Shown here in pieces: positions 42,579 through 51,584 of a stretch of DNA of 55,125 nt (position 1 is its first letter; each line of letters starts with the position of its first letter). Source of the DNA: CAXTTV01 sp964247295 (lineage in GTDB: Bacteria > Chloroflexota > Ktedonobacteria > Ktedonobacterales > Ktedonobacteraceae); NCBI GenBank assembly GCA_964247295.1, contig CAXTTV010000006.1:1-55125 (forward strand), given 5' to 3'. The position numbers and the translations under genes are program-made. Under the pieces are notes generated by a model. It saw only the letters and a list, made by a program, of their open reading frames with translations. It did not search any database and was not told the origin of the DNA.

Positions 42579-43571
42579 TCAGGCGATCATTTGGGCTACG
42601 CGCAATTTGGCACTACGAGCGCGGGGGTTGGCCGCGACTTCCTCAAGGCTGGCGCTGATTGGCTTCCTGGTCAAGATGCGTAGTCTAGCTTTATGTTCAC
42701 ATACACAGACCGGTATCTGGGGAGGACAAATACAATCTTTAGCCTCCCTCTGGAAAAACTCCTTGACAATCCGGTCTTCCAGGGAATGGAAAGAGATAAT
42801 AGCCATGCGACCGCCGTGTTGTTCTTCCTGGTCCAATTGCAGCACTTCAAGCATCTGGGGAAGCACCGCTGTCAGACGATCCAGTTCGCCATTGATCGCG
42901 ATTCTCAAAGCTTGAAAGGTGCGGGTGGCTGGATGAATGCTGCCCGGCTTAAATGGCACCCCGGTGGCGGCCAGCTCTGCCAGTTGGGAGGTGCGTGTAA
43001 TCGCTTTCTGTTCTCGGGCACGAACGATCCGGCGGGCAATCTGCCTGGAGCGCCTCTCCTCGCCGTAGCGCCAGATGATATCCGCGATTTCCTCCTCGCT
43101 GGCTGAGTTAATCAGATCGGCGGCGGTCTGTGGCTCATCCTGGTTCAGACGCATATCTAGTGGGCCATCGTGACTAAAAGCGAAGCCGCGCTCAGGTGTA
43201 TCCATTTGATCGGACGAGAAGCCTAGATCTAGCAAAACTCCTTGTAACGACAGAAAACCGGACTCGCGTGCAATACGAGTCAGGTCGCTAAAATTGCCAT
43301 GGGCCAGTACAAGTCGGTTGTTCTCAATCTCGTTCGCGAAGCGCTGCCGCACTCGTGTCAGGGCTTGAAGATCGGTATCAATCCCCAGGACCTGACCTGT
43401 GGGGGCACTCCACTCAAGAAGCATTCCGGTATGACCCCCGCCGCCCAGAGTTCCGTCAATATAACGCCCACCAGGCTCCGGGTCCAGATATGCCATGACC
43501 TCTGTTGGTAACACGGGCAGATGACCAGTCGCCTGAACATCCCCAACAACCCTATGATCCCCTGTTTCCAT
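42579..43571 (-). CDS. rsmH: 16S rRNA C1402 N4-methyltransferase
   Basis: Encodes about 330 residues (mraW). SAM-dependent methylase: HLPVLPTEVMAYL, GGRYIDGTLGGGGHTGMLL motif I, LDLGFSSDQMDTPERGFAFS motif, and the end ITRKPISASLEEVAANPRARSAKLRVAQ. The ATG at 43571 has no clear ribosome binding site; a TTG at 43595 is the alternative. Second gene of the dcw cluster. Confidence 0.95.
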   Translation of the reverse strand: METGDHRVVGDVQATGHLPVLPTEVMAYLDPEPGGRYIDGTLGGGGHTGMLLEWSAPTGQVLGIDTDLQALTRVRQRFANEIENNRLVLAHGNFSDLTRIARESGFLSLQGVLLDLGFSSDQMDTPERGFAFSHDGPLDMRLNQDEPQTAADLINSASEEEIADIIWRYGEERRSRQIARRIVRAREQKAITRTSQLAELAATGVPFKPGSIHPATRTFQALRIAINGELDRLTAVLPQMLEVLQLDQEEQHGGRMAIISFHSLEDRIVKEFFQREAKDCICPPQIPVCVCEHKARLRILTRKPISASLEEVAANPRARSAKLRVAQMIA

Positions 43572-43663
43572 ATGTTTATATATCGTTAATTTCAAAAAGG
43601 TATTACCCTTTTGTGAGTGGAAAATACATTATTAGATAAATAAAGAATTGTAAACAACGTAGA

Positions 43664-44077
43664 TTAGAATGGAACAGTATTGCCATCGGCATCCAGGCGT
43701 TCCTGGTATGCCTGCCAGCTTGCGCGATCCCAGATCTCAATATGGTCTCGGACACCCGCGATAGTGGCCTCAGACTCCAGATGAGCATAGGCACGTAATT
43801 TAGGAGGGACTATCATGCGTCCCTGAGAGTCCAGCTCGATCTCGCTGGCGCTGGGGTAGATACGCCTCTCAAAATCGCGTAACTCATCGCTACTTTTTCC
43901 CTCCACCAGTTCCGTCGATCTTTCTTCCCATCGTTTCATCGTATAGATCGAGAGACAGGTACCCATGCCTTTGCTAATGACCGCGCCATCGCCTAATAAA
44001 GAACGAAAGCGAGCCGGGATCGCGAGTCGTCCCTTCGCATCGATAGTGTGTTCGTGCTCTCCCAAGAACATTGGCAT
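43664..44077 (-). CDS. mraZ: Transcriptional regulator MraZ
   Basis: Encodes 137 residues as two SpoVT/AbrB-like halves: MFLGEHEHTIDAKGRLAIPA and ASEIELDSQGRMIVPPKLRAY, each with the DxxGRxxxP DNA-binding loop. MraZ binds repeats in its own promoter; three matching boxes lie at 44173-44199. AAGGAAG 7 nt before the ATG at 44077. Confidence 0.96.
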   Translation of the reverse strand: MPMFLGEHEHTIDAKGRLAIPARFRSLLGDGAVISKGMGTCLSIYTMKRWEERSTELVEGKSSDELRDFERRIYPSASEIELDSQGRMIVPPKLRAYAHLESEATIAGVRDHIEIWDRASWQAYQERLDADGNTVPF

Positions 44078-44172
44078 GGTAACTTCCTTGTACTTCTTTC
44101 TGATCTTATCTTGTGCCCTCAATCTCACTTCTGATGCTGTCGCGACCACTTTTGATCGTCATGCGCAAAAAT

Positions 44173-44207
44173 TCCCCACTTTTCCCCACTTCTCCCCACA
44201 CATTATA
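44173..44207 (-). promoter_or_regulatory. mraZ promoter with three MraZ boxes
   Basis: On the minus strand a -10 TATAAT (44207-44202) is followed by three copies of GTGGGGA at exact 10-bp steps (44199-44193, 44189-44183, 44179-44173). GTGGG repeats of this spacing are the known MraZ operator. They overlap the predicted transcription start, fitting autorepression of the dcw cluster. The -35 is poor (TTCCGC). Confidence 0.8.
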
Positions 44208-44236
44208 GCATTAATTAGGGGAATGCGGAAAGGGTG

Positions 44237-44280
44237 TTATCCACGAATTTCTTTGAGAAATGTGGATAACTCGTGGATAA
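44237..44280. promoter_or_regulatory. Cluster of three DnaA boxes
   Basis: TTATCCACG (44237-44245, plus), TTATCCACA (44269-44261, minus, exact consensus) and TTATCCACG (44280-44272, minus) in 44 bp. The first two form an inverted pair with ATTTCT/AGAAAT arms between. They lie 30 bp upstream of the mraZ -10, between the dcw cluster and the divergent kinase gene. The rest of 44281-44522 is AT-rich with no gene seen. Confidence 0.7.
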
Positions 44281-44522
44281 CTTTCTATAGTTGGGTAGGT
44301 TGTTGTTTTCATAGGGATAATTGGCGTTCTTCAGGTGGCATATAGTGGTATGAAAGCAAGAAAAGTAGACACTGCCGCTTATAATTGTGTTCAATAGGGT
44401 AGACAACTGTAACTGCCATTTGTTTCCTTGTAGGGAACTTTTAAAAAGTTGGAAGATAATCGTTATAGACGTAGACATGTTTTTCGTGTGTACTTACCGT
44501 TTTAGGCTATGGAGGTGCCTGT

Positions 44523-46826
44523 ATGCCTCTTGATGGAACCCGGCTTGGTCGCTATCAACTTTTACACAGTGTTGGTAGTGGTGGTATGGGTGATGTGTAT
44601 CTGGCCGATGATCCAGGGATCAATCGGCAGGTTGCGATTAAGGTGATTCGCACCGGTCTGGTGGCAGCTTCAAGCCATGAGGCCAGTCTGTTTGAGAGGG
44701 AGATGCGAGCGGTTTCCCGATTGGATCATCCAAATATTTTGCCGCTCTACGATTATGGAGAGGTGGTTGAAGGCGACGCTAAAACCGTTTATATGGTGAT
44801 GCCGTATCGCCCGGAAGGATCTTTGACAGGCTGGCTAAGAAAGCAAGATCCCGAGAAGACAATTTCTTATGGGTCGGTTGCTCACTTTGTTATGCAAGCG
44901 GCTCTAGCCCTTCAGCATGCGCATGATCATCAGATTATTCACCAAGATGTGAAGCCCTCGAATTTTCTGGTGCGTGAACGTCCTGACCAGCCCGATAAAC
45001 CAGATCTTTTGCTGGCAGACTTTGGGGTGGCCCGTTTAACTGGTGGCACCTCCAATACCAGTCAAACCATCCGAGGCACGCCTACTTATATGGCACCGGA
45101 GCAGTGGGAGGGAAATCCTGTTCCCGCGACTGACCAATACTCGTTGGCAGTTATGGCGTATGAGCTATTAACCGGGCGTCCACCGTTCGAGGGTGGTCCC
45201 AGCCAGATGATGTACAAGCACTTTAGTGTGATCCCTGATCCTCCCAGCAAGTTTAATATGCGCCTGCCTACGGGCGTGGATGCTGTACTTTTGAAAGCCC
45301 TGTCTAAGCAACCGGGAGATCGCTATAGTTCGGTGCGCGGTTTTGGTGACGCACTTCAAGCTGCCCTGCGTCAAGAAAATCAATCTACCATGGTTACGCC
45401 AAATCAGGCCGCAGCCGGTCAGCAGGACGACCAGGCAGTGTACGCGACGCTGGCGATCACTGAAGATGAGGCTCGGGCTGGTGGTATACGAGCTTTAACC
45501 TTGGGGGGGAGCCAGCAGATCTCGGTTGAGATCCCTCGGGGCGCACGCGATGGGCAGATGATCCGTGTTGATCGGACAGATCGGCGATGGCAGGGGGCTC
45601 TAGAGCCGGTGACGCTGATGATTCGTCTCTCGGTCAGGCCTTCTTATAGTGATCTTCCACCCGGAGCTGCTGGCGGATTGACTCCTTTGATCCTTGAAGA
45701 GCCTGCGACCCGTTTTGTGACGGGGAATGTTTCTTCGGGAGATCCCGCCCTTTTTCAGCAGCCTACTGAAAAACAGGGAGCGATCACCTTACCCCCGGTA
45801 GCGCCGGGACAAGAAGATCCCTTAGCCCGGCGCATCTCACCGGCGACGGGCCAGTATCCGGCTCCCGTACCTGGAACATCGGGGGCGAGCTATCCTGGTT
45901 ATCCTCAACAGGGGCCTGATTATGCACCGGCTCTTACCAATTATGGTAGTCCCTATCCCACGCAGATGCAGGGGTCGCCATCGGGAGCTAACTATCCCGG
46001 CTATCCACCACAGGGGTCCGGCAATTATCCTGGTCAATCGCCGCAAGCGGGTCAGAGACGACCGGCCAGAATCTTTTTTGTGAGCCTGTTAATCTTCTTA
46101 TTAGTGCTGGGAAGTGGCAGTTTGATTTACTATTTTGCCAGCGCAAATAAGAATCAAACCGTAAACAATGGAAATAACGTTGCCGCTACTCAGCAGGCAG
46201 GGAATGGTATTGCGACCTCGATTGCTCAGACTGTGGTTGCCTCGTCAGCCAATGGAGTTACGCAGACTGCTGTGACCGAGCAGAATAACGCGAATGGGAC
46301 CGCGACCGCCCAGGTTCAGTCACAGAACAACGCGAATGGGACCGCGACCGCCCAGACAAATGCTGATGCTCAGGCAAAGGCCACGGCTGATGCCCAGGCA
46401 AATGCGAAGGCGACCGCCAATGCGAGCACAAGCGTGACCGCGACCGCGAACGCAGGGGCTACCCGACCACAGCTTATTCTGAATCCTGATCATTTTGATG
46501 CTCATAATGGTTGTACAAGTACTACTACCAATCAATACAATTGTACTGTGAGTCTTTCTATGACGCCCGGCTCTACCACGAATGTGGACTGGCATGTTGA
46601 AGGTGCGACGGCCTTACGTAGTGGTGGCCCGCTGGCCCTCTCCGGCTTATTGCAGCCGAGCGCATGCACAGATGGAGTTACATTTAATCCGCCTGCTGGG
46701 ACTCTAACCTCGGCTCAGCCGAATACAACGATCAATATCAGTATCTGCGCCACCCATTGTCCTCAGACGTTTACATTGCGGTTCATTGGTCCAAACAATG
46801 AAGCCAGAGATGAGTGGACCTGCTAA
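44523..46826 (+). CDS. Receptor Ser/Thr protein kinase with DnaJ-C-like domain (paralog 1)
   Basis: Encodes 767 residues. Kinase domain 10-280: GSGGMGDVY, K40 in AIKVIR, catalytic loop HQDVKPSN (140-147, Gln in place of the HRD Arg), DFG 166-168, APEQWEG. Residues about 300-375 (YATLAITEDEARAGGIRALT, then VEIPRGARDGQMIRVD) look like a DnaJ C-terminal substrate-binding domain. A Pro/Gly/Tyr-rich linker, one membrane helix (about 522-543), Asn/Ala/Thr repeats and a Cys-containing Ig-like extracellular domain follow. Signals from outside to cytoplasmic targets, not identified. GGAGGTG lies before the ATG. Confidence 0.93.
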   Translation: MPLDGTRLGRYQLLHSVGSGGMGDVYLADDPGINRQVAIKVIRTGLVAASSHEASLFEREMRAVSRLDHPNILPLYDYGEVVEGDAKTVYMVMPYRPEGSLTGWLRKQDPEKTISYGSVAHFVMQAALALQHAHDHQIIHQDVKPSNFLVRERPDQPDKPDLLLADFGVARLTGGTSNTSQTIRGTPTYMAPEQWEGNPVPATDQYSLAVMAYELLTGRPPFEGGPSQMMYKHFSVIPDPPSKFNMRLPTGVDAVLLKALSKQPGDRYSSVRGFGDALQAALRQENQSTMVTPNQAAAGQQDDQAVYATLAITEDEARAGGIRALTLGGSQQISVEIPRGARDGQMIRVDRTDRRWQGALEPVTLMIRLSVRPSYSDLPPGAAGGLTPLILEEPATRFVTGNVSSGDPALFQQPTEKQGAITLPPVAPGQEDPLARRISPATGQYPAPVPGTSGASYPGYPQQGPDYAPALTNYGSPYPTQMQGSPSGANYPGYPPQGSGNYPGQSPQAGQRRPARIFFVSLLIFLLVLGSGSLIYYFASANKNQTVNNGNNVAATQQAGNGIATSIAQTVVASSANGVTQTAVTEQNNANGTATAQVQSQNNANGTATAQTNADAQAKATADAQANAKATANASTSVTATANAGATRPQLILNPDHFDAHNGCTSTTTNQYNCTVSLSMTPGSTTNVDWHVEGATALRSGGPLALSGLLQPSACTDGVTFNPPAGTLTSAQPNTTINISICATHCPQTFTLRFIGPNNEARDEWTC
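46281..46355 (+). repeat. Direct repeat inside kinase 1
   Basis: A 33-bp unit at 46281-46313 recurs with one change at 46323-46355 (42-bp period, 14 codons), encoding an NANGTATAQ-type extracellular spacer. Such repeats vary in number between strains. Confidence 0.8.
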
Positions 46827-46856
46827 TTCCGTAGATTGCGCAATTTTAGAATTTTT

Positions 46857-46892
46857 AGAGAGAGAGGGGTCAAAGTGTTCCTCTCTCTCTCT
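46857..46892 (+). terminator. Terminator after kinase 1
   Basis: AGAGAGAGAGG-N11-CCTCTCTCTCT followed by TTATT. The rest of the gap to 47154 holds a GC-rich intergenic repeat (GTCCAGGGGC at about 46928, CCGCC-gaa-GGCGG near 47003) related in style to those at 631 and 18304. Confidence 0.7.
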
Positions 46893-47154
46893 TTATTGGT
46901 ACAGTTTTTTCATTCTGGCAAGAAAGGGGTCCAGGGGCAGAGCCTCATGGGGGTGAGGCTGGCAAACCCCTAGCGTCCCCGCTCATCTCTCCCCTCTTTC
47001 TCGCCGCCGAAGGCGGCTCAGAAGAAGATTAATTAGTACGGTTGTGCTTTTAAGTTATGCAGCAGTATGCTACAGTAGGGTTACTTTTGGGAATAAAAGA
47101 GAACAGCGAGTCTATACGCAGTAAAACTCTGACATATCGTTTGGAGGATAACTC

Positions 47155-49704
47155 ATGCCTCTTAATGGAGTGCAGCTTGGCCGGTACCAGCTTCTTCATA
47201 TCCTGGGTAGTGGTGGCATGGGCGAAGTGTATCTGGCCGAGGATGCACGGATCGACCGGCAGGTAGCGATTAAGGTTATTCGGACCGACTCTGAATATAA
47301 ATCAACAAAAAAACATGGTCATATCTATGACCGAGAACTGAGAGCGATCTCCCGCCTGGACCACCCGAATATTTTGCCGCTCTACGACTACGGCGATGGC
47401 GAGGAGAACGGGATTACGTTTGTCTATTTGGTGATGCCCTACAGGCCAGAGGGCGCATTCAATACCTGGTTGCGGAAACGTGATCCCGGTTCCCGACTGG
47501 CCTATAGCGATATTGTACATTTTATTAAGCAGGCGGCAATGGCGCTGCAACACGCGTATGAGCGGCAGATTATTCATCAGGACGTGAAGCCTTCAAATTT
47601 TCTGGTGCGCGAACGGCCCGAGTTCCCTACTCGCCCCGATCTCCTATTGATGGACTTTGGCGTGGCTCGTCTAGCCTCGGTTACAACAAGCATCAGTCAA
47701 ACCATTCGTGGTACTCCTGCCTATATGGCTCCAGAGCAGTGGGAGGGTAACCCCACTCCAGCGACCGATCAGTACGCGCTAGCGATTATGGCGTATGAAC
47801 TGCTGACGGGTCGTCATCCCTTCGATGGTGGTCCGAGCCAGATGATGTTCAAACATTTCACAATGAAGCCTCCACTACCAACCTCTTTAAATTCTGGTCT
47901 GCCTCTTGAGGTGGATACGGTGCTGATGCGCGGCCTGGAGAAGCGCTGGCAGGATCGCTATCCCACGGTGAGTGAGTTCGCAGAGGCTTTAAGAGCCGCG
48001 ATCCGCGATGTGCAACAGAAAACGGTGCCCATACCCGCTTTTGGGATTGAGCCTGAGGCTATCTATGCGACGCTGGCGGTGGATTCAGAGGAGGCTCGTC
48101 TGGGAGGTGTCCGCCCGCTAAAGGTCGGCGGTGAGCATGATATTGAGGTGATGATCCCTCCAGCTTCCTATGATGGACAGGTGATCCGTTTGCTGCTGGA
48201 GCCAGGTTCCCTGGGTGAGGATCAGACGGCTCCGATCGCTCTAGTGATTACGTTGGCGATCAATCTTCCTGAGGTGGATCAGGTTGGTGATGAGCCACCG
48301 ACGGTATTAATGAGCGATCGGCCACTGGATCTGGCAGAGCAAGAGACGCGTGGGGGGGAAGATGACCAGCGGCTCAAGGAGCTAGAGGAGTTACCAACGC
48401 AGGACCCTGGGAGCGGTGGGACAGACCCTGTAGAGGAGGAGATACCCTCATCAGAGGTTGTGGAAGATGGACAGGAGACCCTGTTACCAACCGTTGGGAG
48501 TGAAAGGTCCGAGCCCGCTTTTGGAGAGGCTGATCCTTCTACCCAGGACTCGTTGGAGGTGGTGGATGAGGCCGGTCCAGCTTCTCAGAACCTGCTCACG
48601 CTGAGCAACCAGGAGACGCCGGATGCAGCTTTTCATAAGGACCTGACTCTCGCGATCTCACCTCTTGAAAAAACACATATCCTGACGTCTAAGCTAGCAC
48701 CTCAGCCTTCATTAGAAGAACCTGTTGAATCCATTATTCAGGAGGATGTAGAGGAGGCCGATAGTAGTGCGGAGCAGACGCGCGAGATTATTCCTCAAGA
48801 GCCGGTAGGTCCCGTTGATCAGGAAGCTCCCGTGAGGGCCGCGCTTGCACAGATTTCCGAACCTGAGACCAGCATCTTACCTCCAGCAACTCGTGAGAAA
48901 AAAGGCCCGCTTTCCACTAATTCCGATGCGGTTTCCTTTCGACGCGGAAGATCAGGCTCCGGTTCTCAGATTTGGAGAGTGGGCATGACCCTGCTGGTCG
49001 TTTTGCTGATTCTGACAAGTGGTAGCCTGTTCTACTATCTTTTAAACATTTCGGAGAAGTTACAGATGGTGCAGCTTTCTAGCGCCCAAAGTGTCGCGAC
49101 TGCGAATGCTGTGGCGGCCAATCAAGCCATAACAAATGCTAAAAGCGCCACTCAAGCCGCCCAGACTATAAAAGATGCGAATACAACCGCCACGGTCTCA
49201 AGCCAGATACAGGCGACCGCGAATGCTAATACCCTTGCCAGTAGTACACAATCTACGGCTGAGGCTCAGACGCATTCTACTGCCACTGCTCAAGTCACTG
49301 TTCCGGTTAAACCCACACCGACCACGCCCCAAGTGGAGTCTTCTACGCTTAAAGTTTTGCCAACCTCATTCACTATTACAAGTTGTCCACAGGACCCTCA
49401 GAATCCTAATGGACGGATTTGTAGTGTCGCTTTAAGCCTGATACAGGGCAAACAGAACAATGTTCATTGGATGGCTTCCTCAGCTACCTCACAGGTACAA
49501 AGCTCTGGTCCTGGTTTGGCTAGTACATCCACTCCAGGTACCAATTGTGGGATCGGGTTTATACCCTCGACTGGTGTGGTTTCCGCTGGCCAATCCGCCA
49601 CTATCGCTATTAGCGTCTGCACACAGAACTGTCCAACGGCATATGTTGTCCAGTTTAATAGCCCCGATATCGATAGCTCTGCTTATCTTAATTTGCATTG
49701 TTAA
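47155..49704 (+). CDS. Receptor Ser/Thr protein kinase with DnaJ-C-like domain (paralog 2)
   Basis: Encodes 849 residues in the same order as paralog 1: kinase (GSGGMGEVY, AIKVIRT, HQDVKPSN, DFG in LLMDFGVARL, APEQWEG), DnaJ-C-like segment at about 300-375 (YATLAVDSEEARLGGVRPLK, then IPPASYDGQVIRL), a long acidic Glu/Pro-rich linker, a membrane helix (about 609-629), an Ala/Thr-rich coiled spacer and a Cys-rich extracellular domain ending LNLHC. GGAGG before the ATG. A duplicate of the upstream kinase with the linker diverged most. Confidence 0.93.
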   Translation: MPLNGVQLGRYQLLHILGSGGMGEVYLAEDARIDRQVAIKVIRTDSEYKSTKKHGHIYDRELRAISRLDHPNILPLYDYGDGEENGITFVYLVMPYRPEGAFNTWLRKRDPGSRLAYSDIVHFIKQAAMALQHAYERQIIHQDVKPSNFLVRERPEFPTRPDLLLMDFGVARLASVTTSISQTIRGTPAYMAPEQWEGNPTPATDQYALAIMAYELLTGRHPFDGGPSQMMFKHFTMKPPLPTSLNSGLPLEVDTVLMRGLEKRWQDRYPTVSEFAEALRAAIRDVQQKTVPIPAFGIEPEAIYATLAVDSEEARLGGVRPLKVGGEHDIEVMIPPASYDGQVIRLLLEPGSLGEDQTAPIALVITLAINLPEVDQVGDEPPTVLMSDRPLDLAEQETRGGEDDQRLKELEELPTQDPGSGGTDPVEEEIPSSEVVEDGQETLLPTVGSERSEPAFGEADPSTQDSLEVVDEAGPASQNLLTLSNQETPDAAFHKDLTLAISPLEKTHILTSKLAPQPSLEEPVESIIQEDVEEADSSAEQTREIIPQEPVGPVDQEAPVRAALAQISEPETSILPPATREKKGPLSTNSDAVSFRRGRSGSGSQIWRVGMTLLVVLLILTSGSLFYYLLNISEKLQMVQLSSAQSVATANAVAANQAITNAKSATQAAQTIKDANTTATVSSQIQATANANTLASSTQSTAEAQTHSTATAQVTVPVKPTPTTPQVESSTLKVLPTSFTITSCPQDPQNPNGRICSVALSLIQGKQNNVHWMASSATSQVQSSGPGLASTSTPGTNCGIGFIPSTGVVSAGQSATIAISVCTQNCPTAYVVQFNSPDIDSSAYLNLHC

Positions 49705-49892
49705 AAATGACGGATAGCAGACGCCCTCGTGGCGGCGGTAAGGCGCTCACGAGAGTGAAACGTCGTGCTCTGTTATATATCATAGCCTATGATTAAGTGA
49801 GATTAAAAGATATTGGTGCGATAAGTATAGTCGGGATGATTCTGTTGGGAAAAGCAGAAGAGGTTTCTGCACAAGAAGAGAGTCGAATGGGG

Positions 49893-49997
49893 TAGATCGG
49901 GTCACGCGTGGACCCGTGGGAAGGGGGACCACCACCCTTCGTCGGAAGTGAAACCATGTAAGGAGTCGGAGGCTCGCCCACATGTGACCCCGATCTA
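49893..49997. repeat. Short element with imperfect terminal inverted repeats
   Basis: TAGATCGGG-TCACGCGTGG (49893-49911) and the reverse complement of TAGATCGGGGTCACATGTGG (49978-49997) face each other around a GC-rich core of about 65 bp. MITE- or REP-like; no coding content. The flanks of the 359-bp gap (49705-50063) show nothing else recognisable. Confidence 0.5.
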
Positions 49998-50063
49998 CGC
50001 CGTCTCTCCTCCCTTTGATCGCCCCGTTCCTTATTTTTCCCACCAGAGTCGCTGATGGCCTCT

Positions 50064-51092
50064 CTATGATTCGCTGGGGGTGTAGAGAATGGTTTTCCCA
50101 TCTTTGATCTGAGTAAGACGCCCCTGGTAGCGCAGGTACTCTAGATGCGCCAGTATCTCGGCAAAGGCCATTCTCAGAGACTCATCCCCTTTCAGTCTAT
50201 CCCCAAAAAGGTGACGCGTCAGTTCATACGTGTTTTGTGGACGTTCCCTTAAGAGATCCAGTAGATGCTGGAGACGCTCATGATGATGAGCGGTAATCTC
50301 ATCAGCGCGCCCTGCTAGATCCATTAACGGCTCTCGATGCCCTGGAAGGACAATCGACGCGTGTAACGGTTTCACTTTCTGAAGCGAGTCTAGATAATCT
50401 CCCAGAGGGTTAGGTCGATCATGTTCGGAGTAGAGCCCGATATTTGGCGTGATTTTTGGTAGTATATGATCAGAGGCCAGCAGAACGCCATCGCGCTCAC
50501 GGTAGAGGCAGATCAGACCATCGCTATGGCCCGGCACCCAGATGATCCGATAACGCTCCCCAGAAAGTGTAATCTCCTGACTATCTTCAACAAAGGTAAA
50601 TACCTCGTGGGGCGGGACGCGGATCAGATCATGCATAGTTTTTGGATTAACCTTGTTGTACCAGAGCTCGGTATCAGGCAGGCCATGCTCTGAGAAAAAG
50701 GTTGAGACCCGGTTAAAGCGTTTGTGCATTGTTCCAGACCAGATAATTTGGACCGCGTGCTCGTCGACCGGGTGCATATAGACAGCGGCCCGGTTCTGGC
50801 TCCGCTCGTAGATCTCGGCGGAGAGGCCGATATGATCTGGATGATGGTGTGTCAGGACAACCGCTTGCAGTGTATTCAGGCTCAGGCCGGCGATTTTCAA
50901 GCCTTCCTCAAATGCCGCCCGCGCATCCGGCGTTCCAATGCCAGCATCAATCAGGGTCCACCCATCTTGACCTACTAACGCATATACATTCACCGAGCGC
51001 AGAGGAAAAGGGATGGGTAGGGTGATCTTCCAGATTCCGGGAACAACTTCGCGTGTCTCTTCTAGATGAGAGGTTCCTGTTGATTGCTGCAT
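50064..51092 (-). CDS. MBL-fold metallo-hydrolase
   Basis: Encodes 342 residues. Metallo-beta-lactamase fold with LTHHHPDHIG (HxHxDH), the distal VPGHSDG and VLPGHREP histidines, and a C-terminal winged-helix-like region (LLDLLRERPQNTYELTRHLF) as in beta-lactamase-like proteins related to LACTB2. Substrate unknown; likely a thioester or phosphodiester hydrolase. Start at 51092 chosen for AAAGGA about 10 nt upstream. Confidence 0.92.
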   Translation of the reverse strand: MQQSTGTSHLEETREVVPGIWKITLPIPFPLRSVNVYALVGQDGWTLIDAGIGTPDARAAFEEGLKIAGLSLNTLQAVVLTHHHPDHIGLSAEIYERSQNRAAVYMHPVDEHAVQIIWSGTMHKRFNRVSTFFSEHGLPDTELWYNKVNPKTMHDLIRVPPHEVFTFVEDSQEITLSGERYRIIWVPGHSDGLICLYRERDGVLLASDHILPKITPNIGLYSEHDRPNPLGDYLDSLQKVKPLHASIVLPGHREPLMDLAGRADEITAHHHERLQHLLDLLRERPQNTYELTRHLFGDRLKGDESLRMAFAEILAHLEYLRYQGRLTQIKDGKTILYTPSES

Positions 51093-51341
51093 AGAAGCGT
51101 AATCCTTTGTCTGTATACTAGATGTGTCGGTTCGTTCAGTCTTCTGCCTCTGATTGTATAACAAATGAGGAAGCCTGTTCATCAAGAGGAAAGATGGGAG
51201 ATTCGCAGATGAGCGTGAATAGATCTTCTCAGGTCTCCTCGCGCCGCTTTGGAGGCTAGTTTTTACGGTAGAGGGTTTATCTGAAGCGGCCTATGAAGCC
51301 AAGCGAGCCTGTCACGCAAGCTCGGAGGCCCTTTCACGAGC

Positions 51342-51370
51342 TTGTATTTCTGAAAATCGCATGCTATACT
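51342..51370 (+). promoter_or_regulatory. Possible promoter of the HU gene
   Basis: TTGTAT (51342-51347), 17 bp, TATACT (51365-51370). It would give a leader of about 210 nt. The 51093-51584 gap holds no other recognisable element. Confidence 0.4.
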
Positions 51371-51584
51371 CTCAACGGCAGTGAGGTTGTGAAGTGGCTC
51401 TACAGGCCCATCAATAAGCTTAAGGAGCTTTTCTGACATACTTCTGAAATGTACATCGTGTTTGGAGAGACATTCGGCAACTACAGGATAAGGTTATTTG
51501 ACCGATATCAGATAGCAGGAGTCGAATGTCTGTCGAGGGTTTACTTATCGCGTCACTGAAGATGGTAAAGGAGGAATTTCACTT

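Noticed and set aside
44237..44280. Replication origin
   Set aside because: Only three DnaA boxes, no dnaA/dnaN and no clear AT-rich unwinding repeat set; a gene-control site is more likely.
44215..44478. 87-codon ORF over the DnaA boxes
   Set aside because: Composition of random AT-rich DNA; overlaps the regulatory sites of mraZ.
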